Assembly: GCA_020634875.1 (NCBI GenBank)
Contig: JACKAX010000042.1
Coordinates: 1-24,947, forward strand
From: Anaerolineales bacterium
GTDB lineage: Bacteria; Chloroflexota; Anaerolineae; Anaerolineales; JABWBV01
Reading direction: 5' to 3'
Length of the DNA stretch: 24,947 bases
Shown here: positions 15,789 through 22,881 of the stretch, in pieces
How positions within the stretch are numbered: the stretch's first letter is position 1
Layout: each line of letters opens with the position of its first letter
Position numbers and translations under genes: made by a program
The notes under the pieces: generated by a model
What the model saw: only the letters and a program-made list of their open reading frames with translations
What the model was told of the DNA's origin: nothing
Database searches by the model: none

Positions 15789-15879
15789 GTACACAGATGG
15801 TACAGAGGAAAACAGAAGGACACAGATGTTTTTTGAAAAATTTCTGTGGTATCTGTGTTTTCTGCGCCTTCTGTGTACC
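15789..15879. repeat. Word-repeat hairpin (ACAGAA/CACAGAAG family), copy 2
   Basis: It lies in the 107-base gap between the active radical SAM gene and its paralogue. The left half begins GTACACAGATGGTACAGAGG; the right half (about 15844-15879) is roughly complementary. Its right arm 15853-15879 is identical to 629-655, in the same orientation. Confidence 0.78.
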
Positions 15880-15884
15880 ATCTT

Positions 15885-17591
15885 TTATAACGAGGGATAT
15901 TCGCCAATTTCAGCGAGGGGAATGAAGGTAGGCATTTGGCCCTGCCCGCGGCGAATGTCGTTGGTGAGACCTTTGACAGGGATGAAGCCGGCGGTGGGGG
16001 CAAAGATCGGTTTGCTGGCGTGGGAACGCGTCCCGCACGAGCCACTGCACCCGGCACATCCACCCCCAAGCGCGCTACTGTCTTCGGAAATTCGGTGCCC
16101 CTCGCGGGCTTCGCGCTCGATCCGGCATCCGCCGCCGCACAGGGGAAGGTCGGGGCATTCCCAACATTTTTCGGGGAGGCCGTAGCCGCGCGGATCCAAT
16201 TCCCGATCACGGAACGAAACGAACAGCTCGCCGTTCCAGATCGATTCCCACGGGTCGCGGAGCATGTTGCCCGCGGCGACGTAGTAGGACTGGCAGGGCA
16301 GGACATCGCCATTGGGTTCGATACACATGGAGTATTCCCCGGCGTTGCAACGTTTCGCCCCGATTTCGAGTTCGACGGGGGACATGCGGCAGTATTCGGT
16401 GGGGGTGTACCAGAGGAAGCGCATCCCCAGTTCTTCGGCAGTGTCGCGGACGCGGATGAGGAGGGCAGGCATTTCATCTTCGGGGATGGCCATGTCATTT
16501 TCAAAGCCACCGCCGGAGTAGATCATGCCGTTCATGGCAAAGGTGCGGATGCCGAGATCGTACAGGAAATAAATGATGTCCTCAGCGTGATCCATGTTGG
16601 CACGCATGAGGGTGGTGTTGGTGATGACGTGGACGGAAGAATCCAGCGCGTTGCGGATGCCGCGCACGGTTTGGTCGAAGGATTTTGCGCCCATCATCGC
16701 ATCGTGGACGGCAGGGTGACACGAGCCGAGGGTGACTTGCACGTGGTTGAGGCCTGCGTCCGCGAGGGTTTGCATGTATGAGGTGTGGGCAATTTTGCGC
16801 CCGTTGGTGTTCAAGCCGACGATGTGCCCCAGGCTGTCGGCGTAGTGGATGATTTCGGGGAGTTCGGGGTGGAGGGTGGCTTCGCCGCCAGTGAGGATCA
16901 GGTGGGGGACGCCCATCTTGTGAAGCTGGTCAATGACCTGGAACCAGTCTTCTTTGGGCATAGAGGGGAGGTGATAGCGGTCGGGTTCGTTGTAGCAGTG
17001 GGGGCATTCGTTGTTGCAGCCGTAGGTGAGGGCGAGGTCTACTTTGTAGGGGGCGTGGATGCGGGTGGAGAAGAGGGGGCGTTGGGAGGCGAGAGGGGAA
17101 TTTAGTGGTTGGGTGACTGGGTGATTGGGGGATTGGTTTGCTGATTTGTTGAATTGTTGGTTGGTGGTTTGGATGTCTTGGACGGCGCAGGTGGCACAGG
17201 TGGTGGGGGCTTGGAGGGTTTCGACGAGCGCGTAGAGAGCGGCGGTTTCGGTGTTGATCGAGCCGGGGTCGTGATAGCGGGTGCGTAACCCCGCTTGAGC
17301 CTGGGGGAGGGGCACGCCGTCGAGGGCGAGTTTTGCCATTTCTGCGGCGGTCGGATTGAGGTGGATGACGTCCGTCACGTCGCGGAAGAGCACGCCGGAG
17401 CCGTCGGATTCTATGCGGAGGTGCAGACGAATTTGGCCGCCGAGGGGGGTGAGGTGGTAGGTGTACAGGCCGGGGGCCGGGGGTTCGAGGGGGGCGGAGA
17501 AGGCAGAACGGAGGGCGTAGAACGTAGAACGGAGGGGATTGAGGGTTTGTGTGTTTTGTCGGTTAGCTGATTTGAACGGGTTTTTTACCAT
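15885..17591 (-). CDS. Radical SAM/SPASM maturase with PqqD-like N-terminal domain
   Basis: 568 residues. Residues 36-110 form a PqqD-like peptide-recognition region (LHLRIESDGSGVLFRDVTDV, then LNPTAAEMAKLALDG). A low-complexity linker spans 139-170. The radical SAM core has Cys192, 196 and 199 (CNNECPHC), LTGGEATLH (SAM binding) and NTNGRK. The C-terminal SPASM region has Cys415, 423, 433 and then C-x2-C-x5-C-x3-C at 476-489. After it comes a short GGGCAGCSGSCG tail (Cys 512, 515, 519). SPASM enzymes usually modify ribosomal peptides or proteins. The ATG at 17591 overlaps the stop of the zinc-ribbon gene by seven bases, so the two are translationally coupled; longer upstream starts would only overlap that gene. 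No short precursor peptide gene was seen. Likely substrates are the DUF2207 Cys tail or a peptide encoded elsewhere; both are guesses. Confidence 0.9.
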   Translation of the reverse strand: MVKNPFKSANRQNTQTLNPLRSTFYALRSAFSAPLEPPAPGLYTYHLTPLGGQIRLHLRIESDGSGVLFRDVTDVIHLNPTAAEMAKLALDGVPLPQAQAGLRTRYHDPGSINTETAALYALVETLQAPTTCATCAVQDIQTTNQQFNKSANQSPNHPVTQPLNSPLASQRPLFSTRIHAPYKVDLALTYGCNNECPHCYNEPDRYHLPSMPKEDWFQVIDQLHKMGVPHLILTGGEATLHPELPEIIHYADSLGHIVGLNTNGRKIAHTSYMQTLADAGLNHVQVTLGSCHPAVHDAMMGAKSFDQTVRGIRNALDSSVHVITNTTLMRANMDHAEDIIYFLYDLGIRTFAMNGMIYSGGGFENDMAIPEDEMPALLIRVRDTAEELGMRFLWYTPTEYCRMSPVELEIGAKRCNAGEYSMCIEPNGDVLPCQSYYVAAGNMLRDPWESIWNGELFVSFRDRELDPRGYGLPEKCWECPDLPLCGGGCRIEREAREGHRISEDSSALGGGCAGCSGSCGTRSHASKPIFAPTAGFIPVKGLTNDIRRGQGQMPTFIPLAEIGEYPSL

Positions 17592-17932
17592 TTGGGAGCC
17601 TCTTCGATTTGGTAAGAGGTGCCACAGTGTTCGCAGTGAATGAAAATGGCCCCTGTTTTGACTTCGATGGAGTTTTTGCTGAGGGCGGCACCACAGTTGT
17701 TGCACGTCATTTGTTCGAGTTGCACGTCCCCGGATAGGTCAATTTGCTGTTTGACGGTGACTTCGTTTTTGATGACTTGGGGTTGAACGCGGGCGAGGTA
17801 GACCATGAAGCCTGCCGCAGCCAGCAGGACGACGCCGATGATAAAGCGACCCACGAGGCCTTGATTACCAATGAGGAAAATCAGGCCAAAAAAGCCCAGG
17901 GCGGTGGCGATGAGATAGGAAATGGTTTTCAT
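17585..17932 (-). CDS. Small membrane protein with C-terminal zinc ribbon
   Basis: 115 residues. Two hydrophobic segments occupy residues 4-45 (SYLIATALGFFGLIFLIG and IIGVVLLAAAGFMVYLA). A soluble C-terminus contains CNNCGAALSK and then HCEHCGTSYQ, a four-Cys zinc-ribbon pattern with C-x2-C knuckles. The ATG at 17932 is preceded by AAAGGA at good spacing; a longer frame reaching 18001 would run into the palindrome and is rejected. The stop codon overlaps the ATG of the radical SAM gene, so the pair is coupled and the protein may assist the maturase, for example as membrane anchor or Fe-S/zinc handling partner. That role is inference; the family is unnamed to me. Confidence 0.8.
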   Translation of the reverse strand: MKTISYLIATALGFFGLIFLIGNQGLVGRFIIGVVLLAAAGFMVYLARVQPQVIKNEVTVKQQIDLSGDVQLEQMTCNNCGAALSKNSIEVKTGAIFIHCEHCGTSYQIEEAPKW

Positions 17933-17960
17933 GGAGGTTCCTTTTAAAGTTGAGAGTCTT

Positions 17961-18012
17961 CCGAAAAAAAGATGTGTGGGGAATGTACATTCCCCACACA
18001 TCTTTTTTTCGG
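17961..18012. terminator. Perfect 52-bp palindrome, bidirectional terminator-like
   Basis: Two perfectly complementary 26-base arms meet at TGT/ACA, with A7 at one end and T7 at the other. It lies after the stop of the TolB-like gene (18035) and 29 bases before the zinc-ribbon ATG, on the same strand. It should terminate the lipoprotein transcript, or act as an attenuator for the radical SAM cluster. Confidence 0.8.
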
Positions 18013-18034
18013 GTAACTTCTTTTTATAAGCAAT

Positions 18035-18979
18035 TTACGGTTGCCAAAACGGCATTTGATCATCGGTATGGGTTTTTGTCAGATTGGTGAGGCGGGTGCC
18101 CTCAGAAGTCATTACGAAAATATCCCAGTTTCCGTCTCGATCTGATTGGAAGGCGATCATCGTTCCGTCGGGCGACCACGCGGGGGACCAGTCCTCACCA
18201 GGGTGATTGGTCAGGTTCGTCTGGTTCATGCCATCCGCGTTGATGACGAAGATGTCGCCTGGGCCATCTTGAACGTTGCCACGATACGCGATACGGGTTC
18301 CGTCCGGTGACCAAACAGGGGAGTAGTGATTGGTTCCGTCGGAAGTCAGACGGCGGACGTTGGTGCCATCGGGGTTCATTAGATAGAGATCGTAGATGCC
18401 AGGGGCGTTGTCACGGTCAGATAAGAAGATGAGAGTACTGCCATCCGGGGACCAGACCGCGGCCCAATCATCGCCGGGTGTGTTGGTGATTTGGGTAACG
18501 TTTGAGCCGTCCGCGTTCATCAGGAAGAGATCGTTGTTCTCGTTTTTGTAAGCGGTGAACATGATCTGCGTGCCATCCGGCGACCATGCCGGGAAGGAAT
18601 TGGTCGCTTCCTCATCGTGCGTCAGTTGGGTGACGTTTGTGCCGTCCGCGTTCATCGTGTAGAGATCGGTGCCAATGTCGCCAAACAAGGTGTACACGAT
18701 TTTGTTGCCATCCGGGGAAAACGGACCAGAAATGTGGCTACTTTCCCCTTCGGAAAGGCGAATAGCCGTCATCGTTTGTAGATCGAATTCGTACAGGGCA
18801 TAGTTGCTCGTGGTACGGTTCGAGTTGAAGATTAGTTTGCCTGTTCCACCACCGAAAGCATTTCCGGTAGTGGGAAAAAGGGGATCGCCCAGAACGGCAG
18901 CATTAGAACTGCAAGCGATACCGAGGAAGAGAAAAATAAGCATAACGAACGGTAGTAAAAGGCGATATGTGGTTTTCAT
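18035..18979 (-). CDS. TolB-like PD40 beta-propeller lipoprotein
   Basis: 314 residues. The N-terminus MKTTYRLLLPF, a hydrophobic core and the lipobox LGIAC mark a lipoprotein (Cys at residue 23). The rest is a beta-propeller of about six WD40-like (PD40) blades, each with a WSPDGT(x)I-F/Y core followed by an Asp-(Leu/Ile)-(Tyr/Phe)-x-(Met/Ile)-Asn-Ala-Asp-Gly strand, as in TolB and many secreted sensors. No enzymatic domain is attached. The ATG at 18979 is chosen over a TTG at 19003 because the latter would lie inside the terminator at 18985-19012 and would precede the signal peptide with extra residues. Function is probably ligand or protein binding at the cell surface; the TolB name reflects fold only. 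Confidence 0.88.
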   Translation of the reverse strand: MKTTYRLLLPFVMLIFLFLGIACSSNAAVLGDPLFPTTGNAFGGGTGKLIFNSNRTTSNYALYEFDLQTMTAIRLSEGESSHISGPFSPDGNKIVYTLFGDIGTDLYTMNADGTNVTQLTHDEEATNSFPAWSPDGTQIMFTAYKNENNDLFLMNADGSNVTQITNTPGDDWAAVWSPDGSTLIFLSDRDNAPGIYDLYLMNPDGTNVRRLTSDGTNHYSPVWSPDGTRIAYRGNVQDGPGDIFVINADGMNQTNLTNHPGEDWSPAWSPDGTMIAFQSDRDGNWDIFVMTSEGTRLTNLTKTHTDDQMPFWQP

Positions 18980-18984
18980 ATGGA

Positions 18985-19012
18985 GAGATAAAAAAGCGGG
19001 CAATTTGCCCGC
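18985..19012 (-). terminator. Intrinsic terminator of the DUF6557-like gene
   Basis: On the minus strand GCGGGCAA and TTGCCCGC (19012-18996) form a short GC-rich hairpin followed by TTTTTT. It lies 3' of the gene ending at 19035 and only about ten bases before the lipoprotein ATG. Confidence 0.72.
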
Positions 19013-19034
19013 ATCTTAAGGTGTTTAAGAGGAT

Positions 19035-19472
19035 CTAATTTCCCGGAAGACGGCTATTAAGTTCCTTTGTCGTTGTTTGAATGGCCTCCTGTGTAAAGCC
19101 GAAAAAGGTCATTTCATACAAGCAGTGGGCGAGAATGTCATATTCGGAAAATTTTTCCAGGGTTTTAGGGGTGAGTTCCATGCCCAACCATTTGGCCCAG
19201 GGGGTAAATTCTAGCGATAAGAGAGGCCCGGTATCGGTAGGGGCTGGTGTTGGCGAAAGATGTTTGATTTCAAGTTGATATTCGCCGGTGTGTTTGGAGT
19301 AGACTAATTCGAGATGTAAAAGCTGGTCAGACCGGGTGGCAGTTAACGTTTGGAGTTTTTTATAAACTTTCTGATACCCTTCCAACTCGCTTTCATGGTC
19401 GGGATACAGCCGAACCAGGGCGGATTGAATCTCCTCCCATGGGTGTTTTTGGAGCAGGTCTAGGAGTTTCAT
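19035..19472 (-). CDS. DUF6557-like hypothetical protein
   Basis: 145 residues. No signal peptide or membrane segment is visible, so it is probably cytoplasmic. The opening LLQKHPWEEIQSALVRLYPD, the central ESELEGYQKVYKKLQTL, the late LEFTPWAKWLGMEL and ILAHCLYEMTFFGFTQE resemble, from memory, the DUF6557 family; the match should be treated as tentative. No catalytic motif can be assigned. The ATG at 19472 has a weak upstream ribosome site. It lies 90 bases downstream of the protease gene on the same strand, separated by a GC-rich hairpin, and ends at a terminator. Function unknown. Confidence 0.75.
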   Translation of the reverse strand: MKLLDLLQKHPWEEIQSALVRLYPDHESELEGYQKVYKKLQTLTATRSDQLLHLELVYSKHTGEYQLEIKHLSPTPAPTDTGPLLSLEFTPWAKWLGMELTPKTLEKFSEYDILAHCLYEMTFFGFTQEAIQTTTKELNSRLPGN

Positions 19473-19524
19473 ACCATAACTTTACAACAATTTTGCTTTG
19501 GTGACAAGTCAGGATAAATAAGGA

Positions 19525-19550
19525 GAGGGGTGGGGGTGCCCCCACCCCTC
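19525..19550. terminator. GC-rich stem-loop after the serine protease gene
   Basis: GAGGGGTGGGGG (19525-19536) pairs with CCCCCACCCCTC (19539-19550). It lies just 3' of the gene ending at 19563. The following minus-strand sequence is only moderately T-rich (TCCTTATTTATCC), so termination is likely but not certain. Confidence 0.6.
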
Positions 19551-19562
19551 TTACGGGAAAGG

Positions 19563-21287
19563 TTATCTTGTCAATTCGATCCGTAGAGTCACCGTTTCCG
19601 GATCGTCTTCGGTGAAGGTAAGATTGCCCTCTGAAGGTTCGTATCCATCCAGCCCTGCAATTCCCGGATACTCTGTATTAAGGAAGAATGGCAGGGGCAA
19701 CTCAAAGTAGCCATTCTCATCCGTTTCAGCGTAAGCATAGATGTCAGCATCAGTCCCATTGTCGAACCAGGCATCTATATCCGTGCCCGGCCAAAGCACA
19801 ATGACAATCGCCCCTGCAATGCCTTTGCCTGTATCCGCATCAACCACATACCCATCTACAAAGACAAACCCGCTATTCCCGCTATTGTCGGTCGGTTGTT
19901 CCTGCCCCGTACCGCCTACGCTGACCGATTGCTGGGCGATCATCCCAGCGTCAGTGTAGATTTCGACCGTGTAATTTCCATCTGGGAGGGCATCCCCCCC
20001 ATTGTGAACGTAGAAGGCATAACAATCATCGCTCGTGCCGCCATCCCAGGCAAACGCCTGATCCACCACCTGATCCCCGTCAATGAGCCAGTACATATAC
20101 ATATTTTGCCCATCGGTCATTCCGTCAAAGCCAAAAATCGCCGAAACCTGGGTGACTCCTGTCGGGAAACTGGTCACGGGATTGAGTGGGCAGCTATCAT
20201 CCCCAAAATCTTCCGTCCAGCCGACAAAGTTGAATTGTTCACTACCCGTACCAGGGGTGCCAGGTTCAGACGTGCCGCCGTTTCCCCCGCCAAACGGGCT
20301 GACATACGCAGTTTCTGCCTGGGCGGCGCGGATGAGTGGTAGGGCGAGGTTGACCGGACGCAGAGCGTTAATGAACCCGCCAATCGGGATACACGTATCT
20401 GCTTCGGTTAGACGCCCGTCACCATTTGTATCCTGAATGACGCGGCAATCAGTGACATCCGCGTTTGCGCCGGAGGAAGCAATCGTGGGGATGCCGATGA
20501 TCTGCCCCTGATCGTTTGCCCCCAACCCGCCGGAGTTGCCGCCCGCGATGGTGGCATCGGTCTTGATCCACGCCCGGTCACCGATCTGGTCTTCCGAGGT
20601 GAACCCGGCCACGCTCCCTTTCGTGAACGTAATCGTCTGCCCCCCAATGCCGGGATACCCGAAGATGTTGATCGTGTCGCCCAGGTGCATCTCGTCTGAG
20701 TTCCCCAGTTCGACATAATCAAAATTCAGGTCTGCCATATTGACGGGAGAGCCATCCATCGTGGTGGCAATCTTAATCACAGCAATGTCAAGATACCCAT
20801 CTACCGCCATTAATTCGGCGATGTAGGATTCGACCGGAGGTTTGCTCTCGTCTTGGAGCAGAGACACAATTAGGGCGTCAGGTTCATAATCAAAATCGCC
20901 CTGGCTGGCGGGACTGGCGACGTGGGCGTTGGTCAGAATCAGCCCGTCGGCGGAGATGATCGTGCCGGAACCGATGTAGATGTAGACCAAACTGCCGTTC
21001 GATTCTTGTGCGCCATAAATCAGGACGGTGGCTTTTGCCAGTCTTTGCCGCTGGGGGCCGGAGAGACTTTGGCCGGGTGTGGTCGGGGTGGGGGGGACTT
21101 CGGTTGGGGAGGTTTCGGTGGGGGCGGGGACCTCGGGGGTGTTCGTCGGTTCGGGGGGTGTGGTGCTCGTTGGAGGGGCAGGGGTGGGAACGATTTCCGG
21201 GGGTTGTCCAAAGGTACAAGCCAACGCGGCAAGAATCAGCATAAGGATAGGGAGCCAGGTACGGATGCGGGGGAATGAAGTTTTCAT
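19563..21287 (-). CDS. Trypsin-like (S1C/HtrA-type) serine protease lipoprotein with accessory C-terminal domains
   Basis: 574 residues. A signal peptide with lipobox LAALAC places the lipid-modified Cys at 24. A Pro/Thr/Glu-rich linker runs to about 72, then comes the protease domain. The catalytic triad is visible: His122 in LTNAHV, Asp167 in GYLDIAVIKI and Ser252 in IAGGNSGG. An EF-hand-like calcium loop (DTNGDGRLTEAD, 286-297) is inserted after the catalytic core. No PDZ domain is seen. A beta-rich domain (about 345-460) and a carboxypeptidase-regulatory-like domain (about 470-574, FVDGYVVDADTGKGIAGA) complete the chain. The protein should act outside the membrane, possibly in envelope quality control. 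The ATG is three bases after the stop of the preceding gene, with GGAGA upstream, so the trio from 22756 is a tight operon. Confidence 0.9.
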   Translation of the reverse strand: MKTSFPRIRTWLPILMLILAALACTFGQPPEIVPTPAPPTSTTPPEPTNTPEVPAPTETSPTEVPPTPTTPGQSLSGPQRQRLAKATVLIYGAQESNGSLVYIYIGSGTIISADGLILTNAHVASPASQGDFDYEPDALIVSLLQDESKPPVESYIAELMAVDGYLDIAVIKIATTMDGSPVNMADLNFDYVELGNSDEMHLGDTINIFGYPGIGGQTITFTKGSVAGFTSEDQIGDRAWIKTDATIAGGNSGGLGANDQGQIIGIPTIASSGANADVTDCRVIQDTNGDGRLTEADTCIPIGGFINALRPVNLALPLIRAAQAETAYVSPFGGGNGGTSEPGTPGTGSEQFNFVGWTEDFGDDSCPLNPVTSFPTGVTQVSAIFGFDGMTDGQNMYMYWLIDGDQVVDQAFAWDGGTSDDCYAFYVHNGGDALPDGNYTVEIYTDAGMIAQQSVSVGGTGQEQPTDNSGNSGFVFVDGYVVDADTGKGIAGAIVIVLWPGTDIDAWFDNGTDADIYAYAETDENGYFELPLPFFLNTEYPGIAGLDGYEPSEGNLTFTEDDPETVTLRIELTR

Positions 21288-21290
21288 GGC

Positions 21291-21914
21291 CTAGTCTCCA
21301 ATTTCGACAGATTGAACAAAGTTGAGAAATTCGGGAAGCGAATCGGTGGGCGCGCCGTTATCCACTTCCAGGGTGATGACAACGGTTTGCTCGCCCTCGG
21401 CAAAGTAGTAGTCCACACCTTGAATGACGGTGGGGACTTGCCCCGGTGCGCCAGCGTCCACGTAGGCGAAGGTAACTTTGTAGCCATCTCGCCCGTGGAC
21501 AAGGATGGGCGTGCCTTCGAGGGTGCGATAGAGACGGAGGGAGGTGCCTCGGTTGAGCGTGCGGACAGAGGCGATGTCGGGGAGGGCGGTCCCTTCGCCA
21601 CCAGGATAGAGGCTGACGCTGTAATGCCGTTCGGCATGGAGGGGATTCCAGGCGGTGAAGACCAGATTGAGATTTTGACTCGGTTCGGGGTGTTTCATCT
21701 GAAAGGGATCATCAGATGGAATGTTCGTGACAGGATCATTTTCTTGAACAATCCACCCCGCCGGAACTTGGGCGCGGACCTCATGGACCGTGACCGCGCG
21801 GGTTTGCCCTTGCACGTACGTTTTTAACCCCCAGCCGAGGAGCAGGGCGATAACGGTAATAACAGTAGTGAAGGTTGAAGCTTGACGGCGATTTTGTTCA
21901 AATATGGCGGTCAT
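21291..21914 (-). CDS. Membrane-anchored protein of unknown function
   Basis: 207 residues. One hydrophobic segment near residues 14-30 (FTTVITVIALLLGWGL) probably anchors a soluble extracytoplasmic domain, which begins with VTVHEVRAQVPAGWIVQEND and continues as a beta-rich fold. I do not recognise the family. The start ATG at 21914 overlaps the TGA of the PrsW-like gene (ATGA), and a longer frame reaching 22112 would only overlap that gene out of frame. The stop is three bases before the protease ATG. The strict coupling with a PrsW-like membrane protein and a secreted protease suggests it works with them, for example as substrate, regulator or anchoring subunit. Confidence 0.8.
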   Translation of the reverse strand: MTAIFEQNRRQASTFTTVITVIALLLGWGLKTYVQGQTRAVTVHEVRAQVPAGWIVQENDPVTNIPSDDPFQMKHPEPSQNLNLVFTAWNPLHAERHYSVSLYPGGEGTALPDIASVRTLNRGTSLRLYRTLEGTPILVHGRDGYKVTFAYVDAGAPGQVPTVIQGVDYYFAEGEQTVVITLEVDNGAPTDSLPEFLNFVQSVEIGD

Positions 21915-22756
21915 TTGGCACCTCCGGCAGAAAGCTGGCGTTGGATTGCCCCGGAAAGAAAGTAGGTGGTTGCTCCGGCGAGGATGGCGGCGAGAACGAA
22001 CCCCAGCCAGACATTCGCCTGGGCCATCCCGCTCGCGATAACCGACCCGCGCAGGGTGAAGAAGACACCGTTGAGAACGGCGGCGATCACCACGCCTAAG
22101 CTGGTGAACCAAACGGGTTTGTTCTGGAATTTTTCGATGCCGAGGAAGTACCCGACCACTCCAGCAAAACTGGCGTGTGCCATCGAGATGATGGTGATGC
22201 GGATGACGCCTGCTCCTAAATCCACGCCACCCGATTGGACGACGAAGAGGATGTTGAGCATGGCGGCGTACCCCAACCCGGCGGCGGTGGCGTAAATGAT
22301 GCCGTCTACCGGTTCGTCAAATTCGTCGGTTTTGTACACCGTCCAGCGCACCGCGGCGTATTTGAGAAATTCCTGGGTAAACCCGACAACCAGTATGCCG
22401 CCAAGCAACCGTGTCCAAACGTTGGCATACATCCATTCTGATACCTGAAAGATGTTTTCGACGAGGGGAATGCCGATAGCTGCGGCAAGCAGACCGCCCA
22501 AAAAGAAAACCTGGATGACCATGGACTTCGGTTCGGGTTCCAGCCGGTCACGCCGGTAGAAAAAGCCCAACCACAATACGGCGGGGATAATCGAGAGTAC
22601 GACCCCGGTTAGGGTTAGCGTGGTTGGGGTGAAAACGGGTTTGACCCAGGCTTCGATATTGTAGACGATCAGGACAAAGACGACGAGAAAAACAAGGGAC
22701 ATCAAGTCGGCTTGCCAGGCACTTTCGTGGTGCGAGGTGGGTTTTTCTTCTTGCAT
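21911..22756 (-). CDS. PrsW family membrane protein with altered active-site motifs
   Basis: 281 residues with about eight hydrophobic segments. PrsW proteins are intramembrane metalloproteases in stress or anti-sigma-factor signalling. Family landmarks: YRRDRLEPEPKSMV near 68-80; the EExxK motif, here TQEFLK (Gln128-Glu129, Lys132), so the first Glu is Gln; the DGIIYATAAGLGYAAMLN segment, where the usual FAxxEN has Leu167 instead of Glu; and the His motif MAHASFAG (His194). Two usually conserved Glu are thus replaced, so proteolytic activity is doubtful. The ATG has GAGGAG upstream and a plausible promoter at 22800-22827. It is the first gene of the operon with the anchored unknown protein and the serine protease. 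Confidence 0.88.
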   Translation of the reverse strand: MQEEKPTSHHESAWQADLMSLVFLVVFVLIVYNIEAWVKPVFTPTTLTLTGVVLSIIPAVLWLGFFYRRDRLEPEPKSMVIQVFFLGGLLAAAIGIPLVENIFQVSEWMYANVWTRLLGGILVVGFTQEFLKYAAVRWTVYKTDEFDEPVDGIIYATAAGLGYAAMLNILFVVQSGGVDLGAGVIRITIISMAHASFAGVVGYFLGIEKFQNKPVWFTSLGVVIAAVLNGVFFTLRGSVIASGMAQANVWLGFVLAAILAGATTYFLSGAIQRQLSAGGAK

Positions 22757-22799
22757 GGAAGCTCCTCTAGGATGGATTTGAAATTTGGGACGCGTTTCA

Positions 22800-22827
22800 A
22801 TTATAGACAGAATTAATGGAGAGGCAA
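22800..22827 (-). promoter_or_regulatory. Predicted promoter of the PrsW-like operon
   Basis: On the minus strand a perfect TATAAT (22805-22800) lies 16 bases downstream of TTGCCT (22827-22822), about 43 bases before the ATG at 22756. Confidence 0.5.
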
Positions 22828-22881
22828 CGGGCGTTTTTGGGGAATTTTCATTGCAGGATATATTCGGAAATATTTTGGGGC

